Shown here: positions 1 through 5,954 of the stretch, piece by piece
Position numbering within the stretch: the first letter of the stretch is position 1
Layout of the letters: each line of letters begins with the position of its first letter
Source of the DNA: an uncultured Pseudomonadota bacterium
GTDB lineage: Bacteria > Pseudomonadota > Alphaproteobacteria > Rs-D84
DNA length: 7,280 bases
NCBI GenBank assembly: GCA_947169505.1
Contig: CAMVPZ010000042.1
Location: 1 to 7,280, forward strand
Reading direction: 5' to 3'
The notes under the pieces: generated by a model
Database searches by the model: none
Told to the model about the DNA's origin: nothing
The model's input: the letters and a program-made list of their open reading frames with translations, nothing else
Translations under genes and position numbers: made by a program

Positions 1-297
1 GTTTAACACCTGTAATCCCAATTCTTCGATATAATCCGAAGAATTATTTGGATGTTGCAACAAATATATATGATGTTGAATTTCTTGTAATTGTTTTTTT
101 GCACTTTCTAATTCAATGCGTTCGCGATTTAATCGCCATGCATTTATAACAAAACTTTGCACACTGTGCGTCCCACAAAACAGACGCACAAAAAAGAACA
201 CAGATAACAATAATAATATCACGCCAAGTTTCCCACGAGAACTGGCCGTCCATGCTCGTTTTATAAAATCAAAGAAATTTTTGATTTTTTCTTTCAT
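1..297 (-). CDS. ftsB: FtsB/DivIC-like septum formation initiator (partial, 3' end off the left edge)
   Basis: The leftward frame is open for 99 codons from the ATG at 297-295 to the window edge, with no stop seen. The protein has a short basic cytoplasmic N-terminus (about residues 1-23), one membrane helix (about 24-41, GVILLLLSVFFFVRLF) and then a periplasmic segment predicted as coiled coil (about 52-82, rich in E, K, Q and L). It ends, as far as visible, in SSDYIEELGLQVLN, which resembles the region after the coiled coil in alphaproteobacterial septum formation initiator proteins. FtsB-type proteins are bitopic divisome components that pair with FtsL and FtsQ. The layout and length to this point fit that family, but these small proteins are weakly conserved, so the family is fairly likely and the exact name less so. 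There is no Shine-Dalgarno sequence before the ATG; an extended -10 promoter sits directly upstream. It diverges from dusB. Confidence 0.75.
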   Translation of the reverse strand, partial: MKEKIKNFFDFIKRAWTASSRGKLGVILLLLSVFFFVRLFCGTHSVQSFVINAWRLNRERIELESAKKQLQEIQHHIYLLQHPNNSSDYIEELGLQVLN

Positions 298-309
298 GAT
301 GTTTATTAT
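281..309 (+). promoter_or_regulatory. Candidate promoter of dusB, predicted leaderless
   Basis: TTGATT (281-286), a 17-bp spacer and TATTAT (304-309) make a reasonable sigma70-type promoter, with 4/6 and 5/6 matches. The predicted start at about 316 is one base before the ATG at 317. The -10 hexamer overlaps the -10 of the divergent ftsB-like promoter on the other strand, so the two genes would compete for polymerase. The -35 lies inside the ftsB-like coding region. This rests on pattern matching only. Confidence 0.42.
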
Positions 310-333
310 ATCACAAATGTTTGATAATGATAA
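305..333 (-). promoter_or_regulatory. Promoter of the ftsB-like gene, predicted leaderless
   Basis: Read on the minus strand there is a TTATCA -35-like hexamer (333-328), a 17-bp spacer and a perfect TATAAT (310-305). TGA directly precedes the -10, which gives an extended TGn -10. Transcription would start near 298, one base before the ATG at 297, so the mRNA would be leaderless or nearly so. This agrees with the absence of a Shine-Dalgarno sequence. AT-rich DNA gives chance -10 matches, but the correct spacing and the extended -10 raise confidence. Confidence 0.55.
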
Positions 334-1234
334 AAAAATTTTTGCTGCACCAATGGCGGGGATTACTGATAAGCCGTTTCGCCAGATTTTGCGTGATTTT
401 GCGCCAAATATTTCTATTGTGACAGAAATGATATCTTGTCATTCTTTGGTGGATGGACATAAAAATTGTATTCGAAATTTCGATACTTATTATGACGAAG
501 GTAATATTGGGGCGCAAATTTTTGGGGCAGATCCTTATTTGATGGGCGAATCGGCAAAAATATTGGCTGAGTCAGGCGCAAAATGGATTGATATTAATAT
601 GGGATGCCCTGTGCCAAAGGTGGCAACACGGGCAGGGGCGGGTGCTTTTTTAATGAAAAATCATAAATTGGCTGGTCAAATAATGGAAACTTGTGTCAAG
701 GCTGTGCAAATACCTGTATCGATAAAAACTCGTTTGGGTTGGGACGCTGAACACCAAGATTGGCAAGATTTGGTCAATGTTGCGATAAATTCTGGAATCA
801 GTTTTGTTGCAATACATGGACGAACCAGGGCCCAAGGATATTCTGGTAATGCCGTTTTGCCAAATAAACCAAAACTTTCTATCCCAATAATTGCAAACGG
901 TGATATAAAAAATATTGATGACGTGGAACGTGTGCAAAATATGGGGTATGATGGGGCTATGATTGGGCGGGCTATGTTGGGACAACCATGGTTATTGGGA
1001 CAAATTTGTGGCACGTGTGAAAAGCCAAAAAATGTCGGTGCGATTGTATTAAAGCATTTGGATTTAATGATTGATTATTATGGTGCAAAAGCCGGAATCC
1101 CAATGTTTAGAAAGCATGCTGCGTGGTATTCTGCGGGGATGAAAAATTCTGCGCAATTTCGTATTCGGGTCAATCAAATAACCAATGAACAAGAATTGAA
1201 AAATGTCATAAAAGATTTTTGGTCGCTTGATTGA
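317..1234 (+). CDS. dusB: tRNA-dihydrouridine synthase (DusB type)
   Basis: This is a flavoprotein that reduces uridine to dihydrouridine in the D-loop of tRNAs, using FMN and NADPH. Numbered from the chosen start (305 aa), the FMN-binding APMAGITDKPFR is at 11-22, the catalytic-cysteine motif NMGCPVPKV at 94-102 (Cys97), IKTRLGWD with the phosphate-side lysine near 137, HGRTRAQGYSG near 167, NGDI near 194 and GAMIGRAMLGQPW near 213-225. The C-terminal helical domain carries RKHAAWY and FRIRVNQI, as in DusB. The length is close to the usual 310-330 aa. The frame is open back to an ATG at 116, but the extra 67 residues have no Dus homology and lie over the leftward ftsB-like gene. ATGs at 296 and 299 are possible but also lack a Shine-Dalgarno sequence. 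The ATG at 317 puts the barrel strand at residue 8, as in the family, and fits the leaderless promoter. Confidence 0.93.
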   Translation: MFDNDKKIFAAPMAGITDKPFRQILRDFAPNISIVTEMISCHSLVDGHKNCIRNFDTYYDEGNIGAQIFGADPYLMGESAKILAESGAKWIDINMGCPVPKVATRAGAGAFLMKNHKLAGQIMETCVKAVQIPVSIKTRLGWDAEHQDWQDLVNVAINSGISFVAIHGRTRAQGYSGNAVLPNKPKLSIPIIANGDIKNIDDVERVQNMGYDGAMIGRAMLGQPWLLGQICGTCEKPKNVGAIVLKHLDLMIDYYGAKAGIPMFRKHAAWYSAGMKNSAQFRIRVNQITNEQELKNVIKDFWSLD

Positions 1235-1259
1235 CAACAGGGTATTTGTATCTTAAAAT
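1231..1259 (+). promoter_or_regulatory. Promoter of the rodZ-like gene
   Basis: A perfect TTGACA (1231-1236) overlaps the dusB stop codon, followed by a 17-bp spacer and TAAAAT (1254-1259, 5/6). The predicted start near 1266 leaves a leader of about 19 nt that contains the AAAGG ribosome binding site. This is the best consensus promoter in the window and suggests the rodZ-like gene is expressed independently of dusB. Confidence 0.65.
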
Positions 1260-1271
1260 TTATGAAAACAT

Positions 1272-1276
1272 AAAGG
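1272..1276 (+). promoter_or_regulatory. Ribosome binding site of the rodZ-like gene
   Basis: AAAGG lies 8 nt before the ATG at 1285, which supports that start. Confidence 0.6.
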
Positions 1277-1284
1277 CTTAAATC

Positions 1285-2172
1285 ATGAACGAACAAGATA
1301 TTAATACATCAACGGTTGAAATGAAAGCGGGCGAAATGCTGAAAAATGCACGTACTACCGGTCGCAGAAAACGTGAAATCGCAACAATTTCTAAATTGCT
1401 TTGTATTCGTGAAGAATTTTTAACCGCTTTGGAAGAATGCAATTATCGTGTCATTCCCGAAGATGTGTATATTTTGGGATTTGCACGCAGTTATGCGGTG
1501 GAATTGGGACTGGATCCTGATGAAGTTATTTTGAAATTAAAGCAAGAATTGGGGTTGATTAAAAACGAACACAAAGATCACAAAGAAGATACAGAATTAA
1601 AAACAAAAGTAAAATGTGATGCCTCAAAAACGAATGTCAAATTTACAAAAGAAAGTTTATTAAATTGGGCAAAAATCGTAATTCAATATGTGAAAAAATA
1701 TTGGAAATGGTTTTTGGGCGGATTTTTGGCTTTAATGGCGATTATTGTTTTGTTGGTTGTTATATTATCTTCTGGTAAAAACAGCGACGAAGCAAATAAA
1801 GCAGAGGTTGATGTTGCAAAAGAAACTGTGACAGAAACGGTTAATCCAGAACCAGATTTTAGATATCCAATTCATGAAAAATTCGATGTCAAAAACAGCA
1901 AAGAAGCACGTGTTGTTTTACAGGCTGAAAAAGAATCTTGGGTAAAAATCGAAGATGCCAGGGGCAGCAGTGTATTTTCACGTGTTTTAATACCTGGTGA
2001 TGTATATTATTTGCCGGCTGGCGATAAATTCAAAGCGACTTTTGGTAATGTCGGGGCTATTGACGTTTGGGTTGATGGAAAGCTGATAAAAAAGTTGGGG
2101 CCAGCAAACACCAAAAAGACCGGAATTTCTATGGCGCCTGATGCTTTGAAATCTGTTGGTTTTGCGGAATAA
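1285..2172 (+). CDS. rodZ: RodZ-like protein: cytoplasmic HTH, membrane helix, DUF4115 domain
   Basis: RodZ is a bitopic membrane protein that ties the MreB cytoskeleton to the wall-elongation machinery and keeps cells rod-shaped. The 295-aa product has the expected three parts. First, an N-terminal helix-turn-helix of the RodZ type (about 14-88) includes AGEMLKNAR, IREEFLTALEECNYRVIPEDVY and GFARSYAVELGLDPDE. Second, a charged Lys/Glu-rich linker precedes a single membrane helix (about 143-161) with basic residues on its cytoplasmic side. Third, a periplasmic C-terminal domain (about 207-286) contains SWVKIEDARGSSVFSRVL and GNVGAIDVWVDGKLIKKLG, the DUF4115 pattern. The HTH in this family binds MreB rather than acting as a classical repressor. 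The RBS and promoter directly upstream fit the start. Many proteins share this architecture, so a RodZ-family call is safe, while function as the true shape determinant is likely but not shown. No mreB is in the window. Confidence 0.85.
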   Translation: MNEQDINTSTVEMKAGEMLKNARTTGRRKREIATISKLLCIREEFLTALEECNYRVIPEDVYILGFARSYAVELGLDPDEVILKLKQELGLIKNEHKDHKEDTELKTKVKCDASKTNVKFTKESLLNWAKIVIQYVKKYWKWFLGGFLALMAIIVLLVVILSSGKNSDEANKAEVDVAKETVTETVNPEPDFRYPIHEKFDVKNSKEARVVLQAEKESWVKIEDARGSSVFSRVLIPGDVYYLPAGDKFKATFGNVGAIDVWVDGKLIKKLGPANTKKTGISMAPDALKSVGFAE

Positions 2173-2192
2173 TTTCACTGTAATTAGACACG

Positions 2193-2220
2193 TTGATTTT
2201 TAACGTTTTATCACTATATA
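2193..2220 (+). promoter_or_regulatory. Candidate promoter of uvrA, predicted leaderless
   Basis: TTGATT (2193-2198), a 16-bp spacer and TATATA (2215-2220) would start transcription at about 2227, the A of the uvrA ATG. No Shine-Dalgarno sequence precedes that ATG. An overlapping alternative -10, TATATT at 2217-2222, would start slightly inside the gene. No alphaproteobacterial LexA box (GTTC-N7-GTTC type) is visible, so SOS control is not supported here. Confidence 0.4.
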
Positions 2221-2226
2221 TTCGTT

Positions 2227-5085
2227 ATGAGTACAAGTATAAAAATTCGTGGCGCACGCGAAAATAATCTTAAAAATATTGATTTAGACCTGCCAAAAAA
2301 CAAAATGATTGTATTGACGGGGGTGTCTGGGTCTGGGAAATCTTCGTTGGCTTTTAATACGATTTATGCCGAAGGTCAACGCAGATATGTTGAATCTTTG
2401 TCTTCGTATGCTAGACAATTTTTGGATATGCAAAAAAAGCCAGATGTTGATTTAATCGAAGGTTTATCGCCTGCAATTTCTATTGAACAAAAAACTACGT
2501 CAAAAAATCCACGTTCTACGGTTGGAACTGTGACGGAAATTTATGATTATTTACGATTGCTTTGGGCGCGAGTCGGTGTGCCTTATTCGCCTGTGACGGG
2601 ATTGCCAATTAAATCACAAACTGTTGCAGAAATGGTAGAATGGACTTTGAAAATTCCACGTGGTGTTAAATTTTTTATAATGGCGCCGATGGTTCGTGAA
2701 AGAAAAGGCGAATATAAAAAAGAAATTGCTTTCTTAATTAAACAGGGTTATCAGCGTGCGATTATTGATGGTGTGCTTTATGATTTGTCGTCTGTTCCGC
2801 CGTTGGATAAAAATAAAAAGCACAACATTATGGTTATAATTGATCGTGTTGCGATGCCGAACGAAGATTTGTCTGGTGATGATTTGGATGAATTTAAATC
2901 TAGGTTGTATTCTTCTTTTGAAGCATCACTTCGTCTTGTTCCGGGGGCGGTTATTGTGCGCAGATTAGACACAAATGAAGATTCACTTTATTCCCAAGAA
3001 TATGCGTGTCCAGTATCTGGTTTTACCGTGCCAAAAATAGAACCAAGATTGTTTTCTTTTAATGCACCGGTTGGGGCATGTAATGCATGTGATGGTTTGG
3101 GTGTTCAATTAAATGTATCACCTGATTTGGTTGTACCTGATCCATCTAAATCCATATTGGGTGGTGCGATTGCGCCATGGTCACGTGGTGGCATGTTAAG
3201 TCAATATGAAAATGTTTTAGATGCTTTGCATAAAAAATATAAAATTCCATTGTCTAAACCTTGGTATAATTTATCAGACAAAGATAAAGATATCGTTTTA
3301 TATGGTACGGGCGACGAACCAATAAAAATCAATTGGAATGGATATATTTATGAAAAACCTTTTGAAGGTGTGATTCCAAATATTGAACGCAGATTGCGGG
3401 AATCTGATTCTGAATCAACGCAAAATGAATTGTCTAAATATCGGGCTGAAAAAGTTTGTCCTGTGTGTCATGGCAAAAGATTGAATATCCAGGCATTATG
3501 TATAAAAATAAATAATTGCGATATTATGGATGTTTGTGAAATGTCTGTGGACGATTCGCTTCGTTGGTTCCAAGAATTGCCAGGGCATTTAACCGATAAA
3601 GAAAATGAAATCGCATCAATGATATTACGTGAAATTACATCACGATTGTTCTTTTTACGTAATGTTGGATTGGGATATTTAACTTTGTCCCGTATGGCGG
3701 GAACATTATCGGGTGGTGAAGCCCAACGTATAAGATTGGCTTCACAAATAGGTAGTGGTTTATCGGGTGTTTTATATGTGTTGGATGAACCGTCTATTGG
3801 TTTACATCAAAGCGATAATGATAAATTAATAGACACACTTAAAATGCTGCGTGATAAAGATAATACGGTTATTGTTGTTGAACACGATGAAGATATGATG
3901 CGGGCTGCGGATTATTTGGTTGATATTGGTCGTGGGGCGGGAATAAACGGTGGTAATGTTGTAGCACAAGGGACACCGGTTGATGTTATAAAAAATCCTG
4001 ATTCTTTGACAGGTCAATATTTATCAGGTAAAAGAAAAATAGATGTACCAAAAAAACGCAGAAGCGGTAATGGTAAATTTATTACTGTTCGTGGTGCACG
4101 TGCAAATAATTTGAAAAACATCTCTGTTGATTTTCCTTTGGGTAAATTTATTGCTTTGACGGGGGTGTCTGGATCTGGGAAATCAACTTTGTTATTAAGC
4201 ACTTTATATCCGGCAATTATGCGCATGTTATATAATTCAAAGGTAGAAACAGGCGCACATGATATTATAACTGGTATGGAAAATGTTGACAAGGTTGTTG
4301 ATATAGATCAATCACCAATTGGACGCAGTCCACGTAGTAATCCTGCCACTTATGTTAGTGTGTTTAATAATATTCGTGATTTTTATGCAAATTTACCAGA
4401 AGCCAAAACACGTGGTTATGATGCAGGACGTTTTTCTTTTAATGTCAAAGGTGGTCGTTGTGAAGCATGCCAGGGTGACGGTCAAATCAAAATAGAAATG
4501 AATTTTTTGGCTGATATTTATGTAGAATGTGATAAATGCCATGGTCAGCGATATAATGATGAAACATTGGCTGTGAAATACAAAGGCAAATCAATTGCTG
4601 ATGTTTTGAATATGACAGTTGAAGAAGCATACAGATTTTTCATAAATGTTCCACAAATTGCACGTAAATTAGAATTATTAAAACGTGTTGGTTTAGATTA
4701 TATAAAATTAGGACAAAGTTCATTAGATTTATCAGGGGGCGAAGCCCAACGCATAAAATTATCAAAAGAATTGGCTGCACGCAGCACTGGGCAAACTATA
4801 TACATTTTAGACGAGCCAACAACAGGGTTGCATTTTGAAGATATAAAATCATTGCTTTCTGTGTTGCATGAATTGGTTGATCAGGGTAATACAGTTATTG
4901 TTATTGAACATAATTTGGAAGTTATTAAAACTGCAGATTGGATAATAGATTTGGGGCCAACTGGCGGGGCAGGTGGTGGTCGTATTATCGCAACAGGTAC
5001 CCCAGAAGATATTTCGGCAAATCCGGACTCTTTGACTGGAAAATATTTGAAAAAGTATCTGGACAAACCCAAAAAAAGCAAATAA
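2227..5085 (+). CDS. uvrA: UvrABC excinuclease subunit A
   Basis: UvrA is the damage-sensing ATPase of nucleotide excision repair; it dimerises, loads UvrB on lesions and leaves. The 952-aa product is full length (the family is about 940-960). Two ABC modules are intact. The first has Walker A GVSGSGKS at 32-39, signature LSGGEAQ at 494-500 and Walker B VLDEP ending near 522. The second has Walker A GVSGSGKS at 646-653, signature LSGGEAQ at 835-841 and Walker B ILDEP ending near 864. The early block RRYVESLSSYARQFL (about 52-66) is typical. A CPVCHGKRL motif is at 411-419. The C-terminal zinc site is complete (C745, C748, C768, C771). The first zinc site has C261, C285 and C288, but serine at 264 where many UvrAs have cysteine. 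Transcription probably starts at the ATG. A 29-bp gap separates it from the next gene, with no terminator. Confidence 0.98.
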   Translation: MSTSIKIRGARENNLKNIDLDLPKNKMIVLTGVSGSGKSSLAFNTIYAEGQRRYVESLSSYARQFLDMQKKPDVDLIEGLSPAISIEQKTTSKNPRSTVGTVTEIYDYLRLLWARVGVPYSPVTGLPIKSQTVAEMVEWTLKIPRGVKFFIMAPMVRERKGEYKKEIAFLIKQGYQRAIIDGVLYDLSSVPPLDKNKKHNIMVIIDRVAMPNEDLSGDDLDEFKSRLYSSFEASLRLVPGAVIVRRLDTNEDSLYSQEYACPVSGFTVPKIEPRLFSFNAPVGACNACDGLGVQLNVSPDLVVPDPSKSILGGAIAPWSRGGMLSQYENVLDALHKKYKIPLSKPWYNLSDKDKDIVLYGTGDEPIKINWNGYIYEKPFEGVIPNIERRLRESDSESTQNELSKYRAEKVCPVCHGKRLNIQALCIKINNCDIMDVCEMSVDDSLRWFQELPGHLTDKENEIASMILREITSRLFFLRNVGLGYLTLSRMAGTLSGGEAQRIRLASQIGSGLSGVLYVLDEPSIGLHQSDNDKLIDTLKMLRDKDNTVIVVEHDEDMMRAADYLVDIGRGAGINGGNVVAQGTPVDVIKNPDSLTGQYLSGKRKIDVPKKRRSGNGKFITVRGARANNLKNISVDFPLGKFIALTGVSGSGKSTLLLSTLYPAIMRMLYNSKVETGAHDIITGMENVDKVVDIDQSPIGRSPRSNPATYVSVFNNIRDFYANLPEAKTRGYDAGRFSFNVKGGRCEACQGDGQIKIEMNFLADIYVECDKCHGQRYNDETLAVKYKGKSIADVLNMTVEEAYRFFINVPQIARKLELLKRVGLDYIKLGQSSLDLSGGEAQRIKLSKELAARSTGQTIYILDEPTTGLHFEDIKSLLSVLHELVDQGNTVIVIEHNLEVIKTADWIIDLGPTGGAGGGRIIATGTPEDISANPDSLTGKYLKKYLDKPKKSK
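2314..2342 (+). repeat. Walker A DNA repeat, copy 1 (uvrA)
   Basis: These 29 bases, coding for LTGVSGSGKS of the first ATPase module, match 28 of 29 bases with copy 2 at 4156-4184. The two modules differ much more outside this block. Confidence 0.7.
4156..4184 (+). repeat. Walker A DNA repeat, copy 2 (uvrA)
   Basis: This is the second copy of the 29-base direct repeat, in the second ATPase module. The single mismatch is G to A within a serine codon region (GGG TCT versus GGA TCT) and is silent. Confidence 0.7.
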
Positions 5086-5088
5086 CAT
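5060..5088 (+). promoter_or_regulatory. Candidate promoter for the M-domain/rlmE gene cluster
   Basis: TGGACA (5060-5065, 5/6), a 17-bp spacer and TAACAT (5083-5088, 4/6) lie in the last codons of uvrA. The predicted start near 5095 gives a leader of about 20 nt containing the strong AAAGGAG site, the same layout as the rodZ-like promoter. The -10 is weak, so read-through from uvrA is an alternative. Confidence 0.35.
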
Positions 5089-5100
5089 AGGAAATATAAA

Positions 5101-5107
5101 AAAGGAG
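5101..5107 (+). promoter_or_regulatory. Strong ribosome binding site of the M-domain protein
   Basis: AAAGGAG lies 7 nt before the ATG at 5115. It is the best Shine-Dalgarno match in the window and suggests high translation of the small protein. Confidence 0.75.
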
Positions 5108-5114
5108 TAGAAAA

Positions 5115-5618
5115 ATGTTCGGTTTCGGCAAAAAGAAAAAAGCAGTAGAAAACAATGAAATGGCTGATTTGGAAAAAGAAGCAGCAAAAATGCCTTCGGG
5201 TATGAAAGAAACTGCGGAACGCATGATGTCTGGTCAATTTGATATGAATGATATGTTGGCTCAATTAAAACAGATTAAAAAAATGAGCAATTTCAGCGGA
5301 TTGTTAAAAATGGTGCCAGGAATGAGCGGTGCTGTGGCTGCTATGAAAGAAAAAATCAAAGATGGCAGTGTTGATGCGCAAATTAAAATTTTAGAAGCGA
5401 TGACACCACAAGAACGTGCAGAACCAGAAAAAGTATTTGCAAATGCCAAGGCAAGAATTGCAGAAACTGCTGGATGTGCTGTGCGTGATGTAGAACACAT
5501 TATTAAACAATATTTAAAAATGAAACAACAAATGGCTATGATACAGCGTATGGGGGGTATGGAGGCAGTCATGCAACGTATGCAACAAGCGGGTGGTTCT
5601 GTCCCAGGAGCAAAATAA
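5115..5618 (+). CDS. Stand-alone SRP54/Ffh M-domain-like protein
   Basis: This 167-aa soluble protein resembles the C-terminal M domain of Ffh (SRP54), which binds signal peptides and SRP RNA, but has no NG GTPase domain. By recall alignment to E. coli Ffh, residues 33-57 (AERMMSGQFDMNDMLAQLKQ and on) match the first M helix. Residues 59-71 (LLKMVPGM) match the finger loop. Residues 90-104 (ILEAMTPQERAEP) match the next helix. Residues 114-136 (RIAETAGCAVRDVEHIIKQY) match the RNA-binding helix-turn-helix, and a Met/Gln-rich tail follows. It has 20 methionines. The RNA-binding signature SRxRRIAxGSG is altered: the positions before RIA read N-A-K-A-R, and GSG has become TAG. The first 16 residues are Lys-rich and outside the family. 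Strong RBS; its stop overlaps the next start by 1 nt. Homology to the M domain is quite sure. Whether it works in SRP, replaces part of a split Ffh or is a divergent paralogue is open. Confidence 0.8.
   Translation: MFGFGKKKKAVENNEMADLEKEAAKMPSGMKETAERMMSGQFDMNDMLAQLKQIKKMSNFSGLLKMVPGMSGAVAAMKEKIKDGSVDAQIKILEAMTPQERAEPEKVFANAKARIAETAGCAVRDVEHIIKQYLKMKQQMAMIQRMGGMEAVMQRMQQAGGSVPGAK
5606..5610 (+). promoter_or_regulatory. Ribosome binding site of the first paralogous small protein
   Basis: AGGAG lies 7 nt before the ATG at 5618, within the last codons of the M-domain gene. It fixes this start and indicates coupled translation through the TAATG stop-start overlap. Confidence 0.65.
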
Positions 5619-5953
5619 TGCAAGAAAATAATACAATTGCACAACCAATTGATGTATCGCCAGTAAGACCGATTTACAATAATCGTGGTCAAATAATTGA
5701 ATGGCGGCTTATTGTAAAAACAAAAGATATCAAATTTGCATCGGTGCGCCGGATAGATAAAGTTGTCGCACTTATGCCACGTGCAAAAGGGGAATATTCT
5801 GTTTCTTTCAGTTTTGATACAGAAAATAATTTCGCAGAAATTGAATATTTTTTCCCGGATGGCTTTTTAAAAAATGGTTTCAATCGTGCGTGGGATTTTA
5901 GAATTAAGATGTTATCACAAATGGCAAAACAAAATAATGAAAAGGCAAAATAA
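5618..5953 (+). CDS. Small unrecognised protein A, paralogue of the next gene
   Basis: I do not recognise this 111-aa protein. It has no signal peptide or membrane helix and no obvious catalytic motif. It looks like a small alpha/beta fold with alternating beta-prone stretches (EWRLIVK, YSVSFSF, AEIEYFF) and a C-terminal helix rich in K, R and Q. It shares three blocks with the following gene product. PI-VS---P-Y---G-I-E--L-V is at residues 10-33. P-A-[KR]-G is at 54-58. EY-FP----K-G is at about 76-87, followed by a helix. Compared with its partner it has an extra basic segment at about 35-50 (KTKDIKFASVRRIDKVV). Its ATG overlaps the M-domain stop codon by one base and has a good RBS, so the two products are probably made in step. 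Cytoplasmic location is likely. A role with the M-domain protein or the ribosome is only suggested by gene order. Confidence 0.75.
   Translation: MQENNTIAQPIDVSPVRPIYNNRGQIIEWRLIVKTKDIKFASVRRIDKVVALMPRAKGEYSVSFSFDTENNFAEIEYFFPDGFLKNGFNRAWDFRIKMLSQMAKQNNEKAK
5940..5945 (+). promoter_or_regulatory. Ribosome binding site of the second paralogous small protein
   Basis: AAAAGG lies 9 nt before the ATG at 5955. It favours this start over the longer in-frame one at 5874, which would lie over gene A. Confidence 0.55.
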
Positions 5954-5954
5954 T

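Noticed and set aside
20..45. Perfect 9-bp inverted repeat AATTCTTCG / CGAAGAATT with an 8-nt spacer
   Set aside because: It lies within the ftsB-like coding region, and a match of this size is expected by chance about once in a window this long.
116..316. N-terminal extension of dusB from the ATG at 116
   Set aside because: No Dus homology, low-complexity Asn/Lys/Arg content, and it lies over the leftward ftsB-like gene.
650..1014. Two overlapping leftward open frames inside dusB
   Set aside because: Both are shadows of the conserved dusB coding sequence.
2190..2209. Hairpin ACGTT/AACGT with a short T-run after rodZ as a terminator
   Set aside because: Only a 5-bp AT-rich stem and four Ts; too weak, and it overlaps the likely uvrA -35 region.
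2173..2226. LexA/SOS box upstream of uvrA
   Set aside because: No GTTC-N7-GTTC or GAAC-N7-GAAC pattern, and no CTG-N10-CAG, found in the gap.
5086..5114. 4.5S/SRP RNA or other structured RNA next to the M-domain gene
   Set aside because: The gap is only 29 bases, A-rich and unstructured; no SRP RNA-like hairpin is present in the window.
4849..5264. Leftward open frames of about 80-127 codons over the end of uvrA and the M-domain gene
   Set aside because: Cys/Phe/His-rich shadow translations of real genes on the other strand; no RBS or family features.
5261..5692. Leftward 143-codon open frame over the M-domain gene
   Set aside because: It is the antisense of a Met/Lys/Gln-rich gene, giving a Cys/Ile-rich product without recognisable features; the plus strand has the strong RBS and homology.
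5874..5954. Longer start for small protein B at 5874
   Set aside because: It would overlap gene A by 80 bases, has no match in the paralogue, and the ATG at 5955 has a ribosome binding site.
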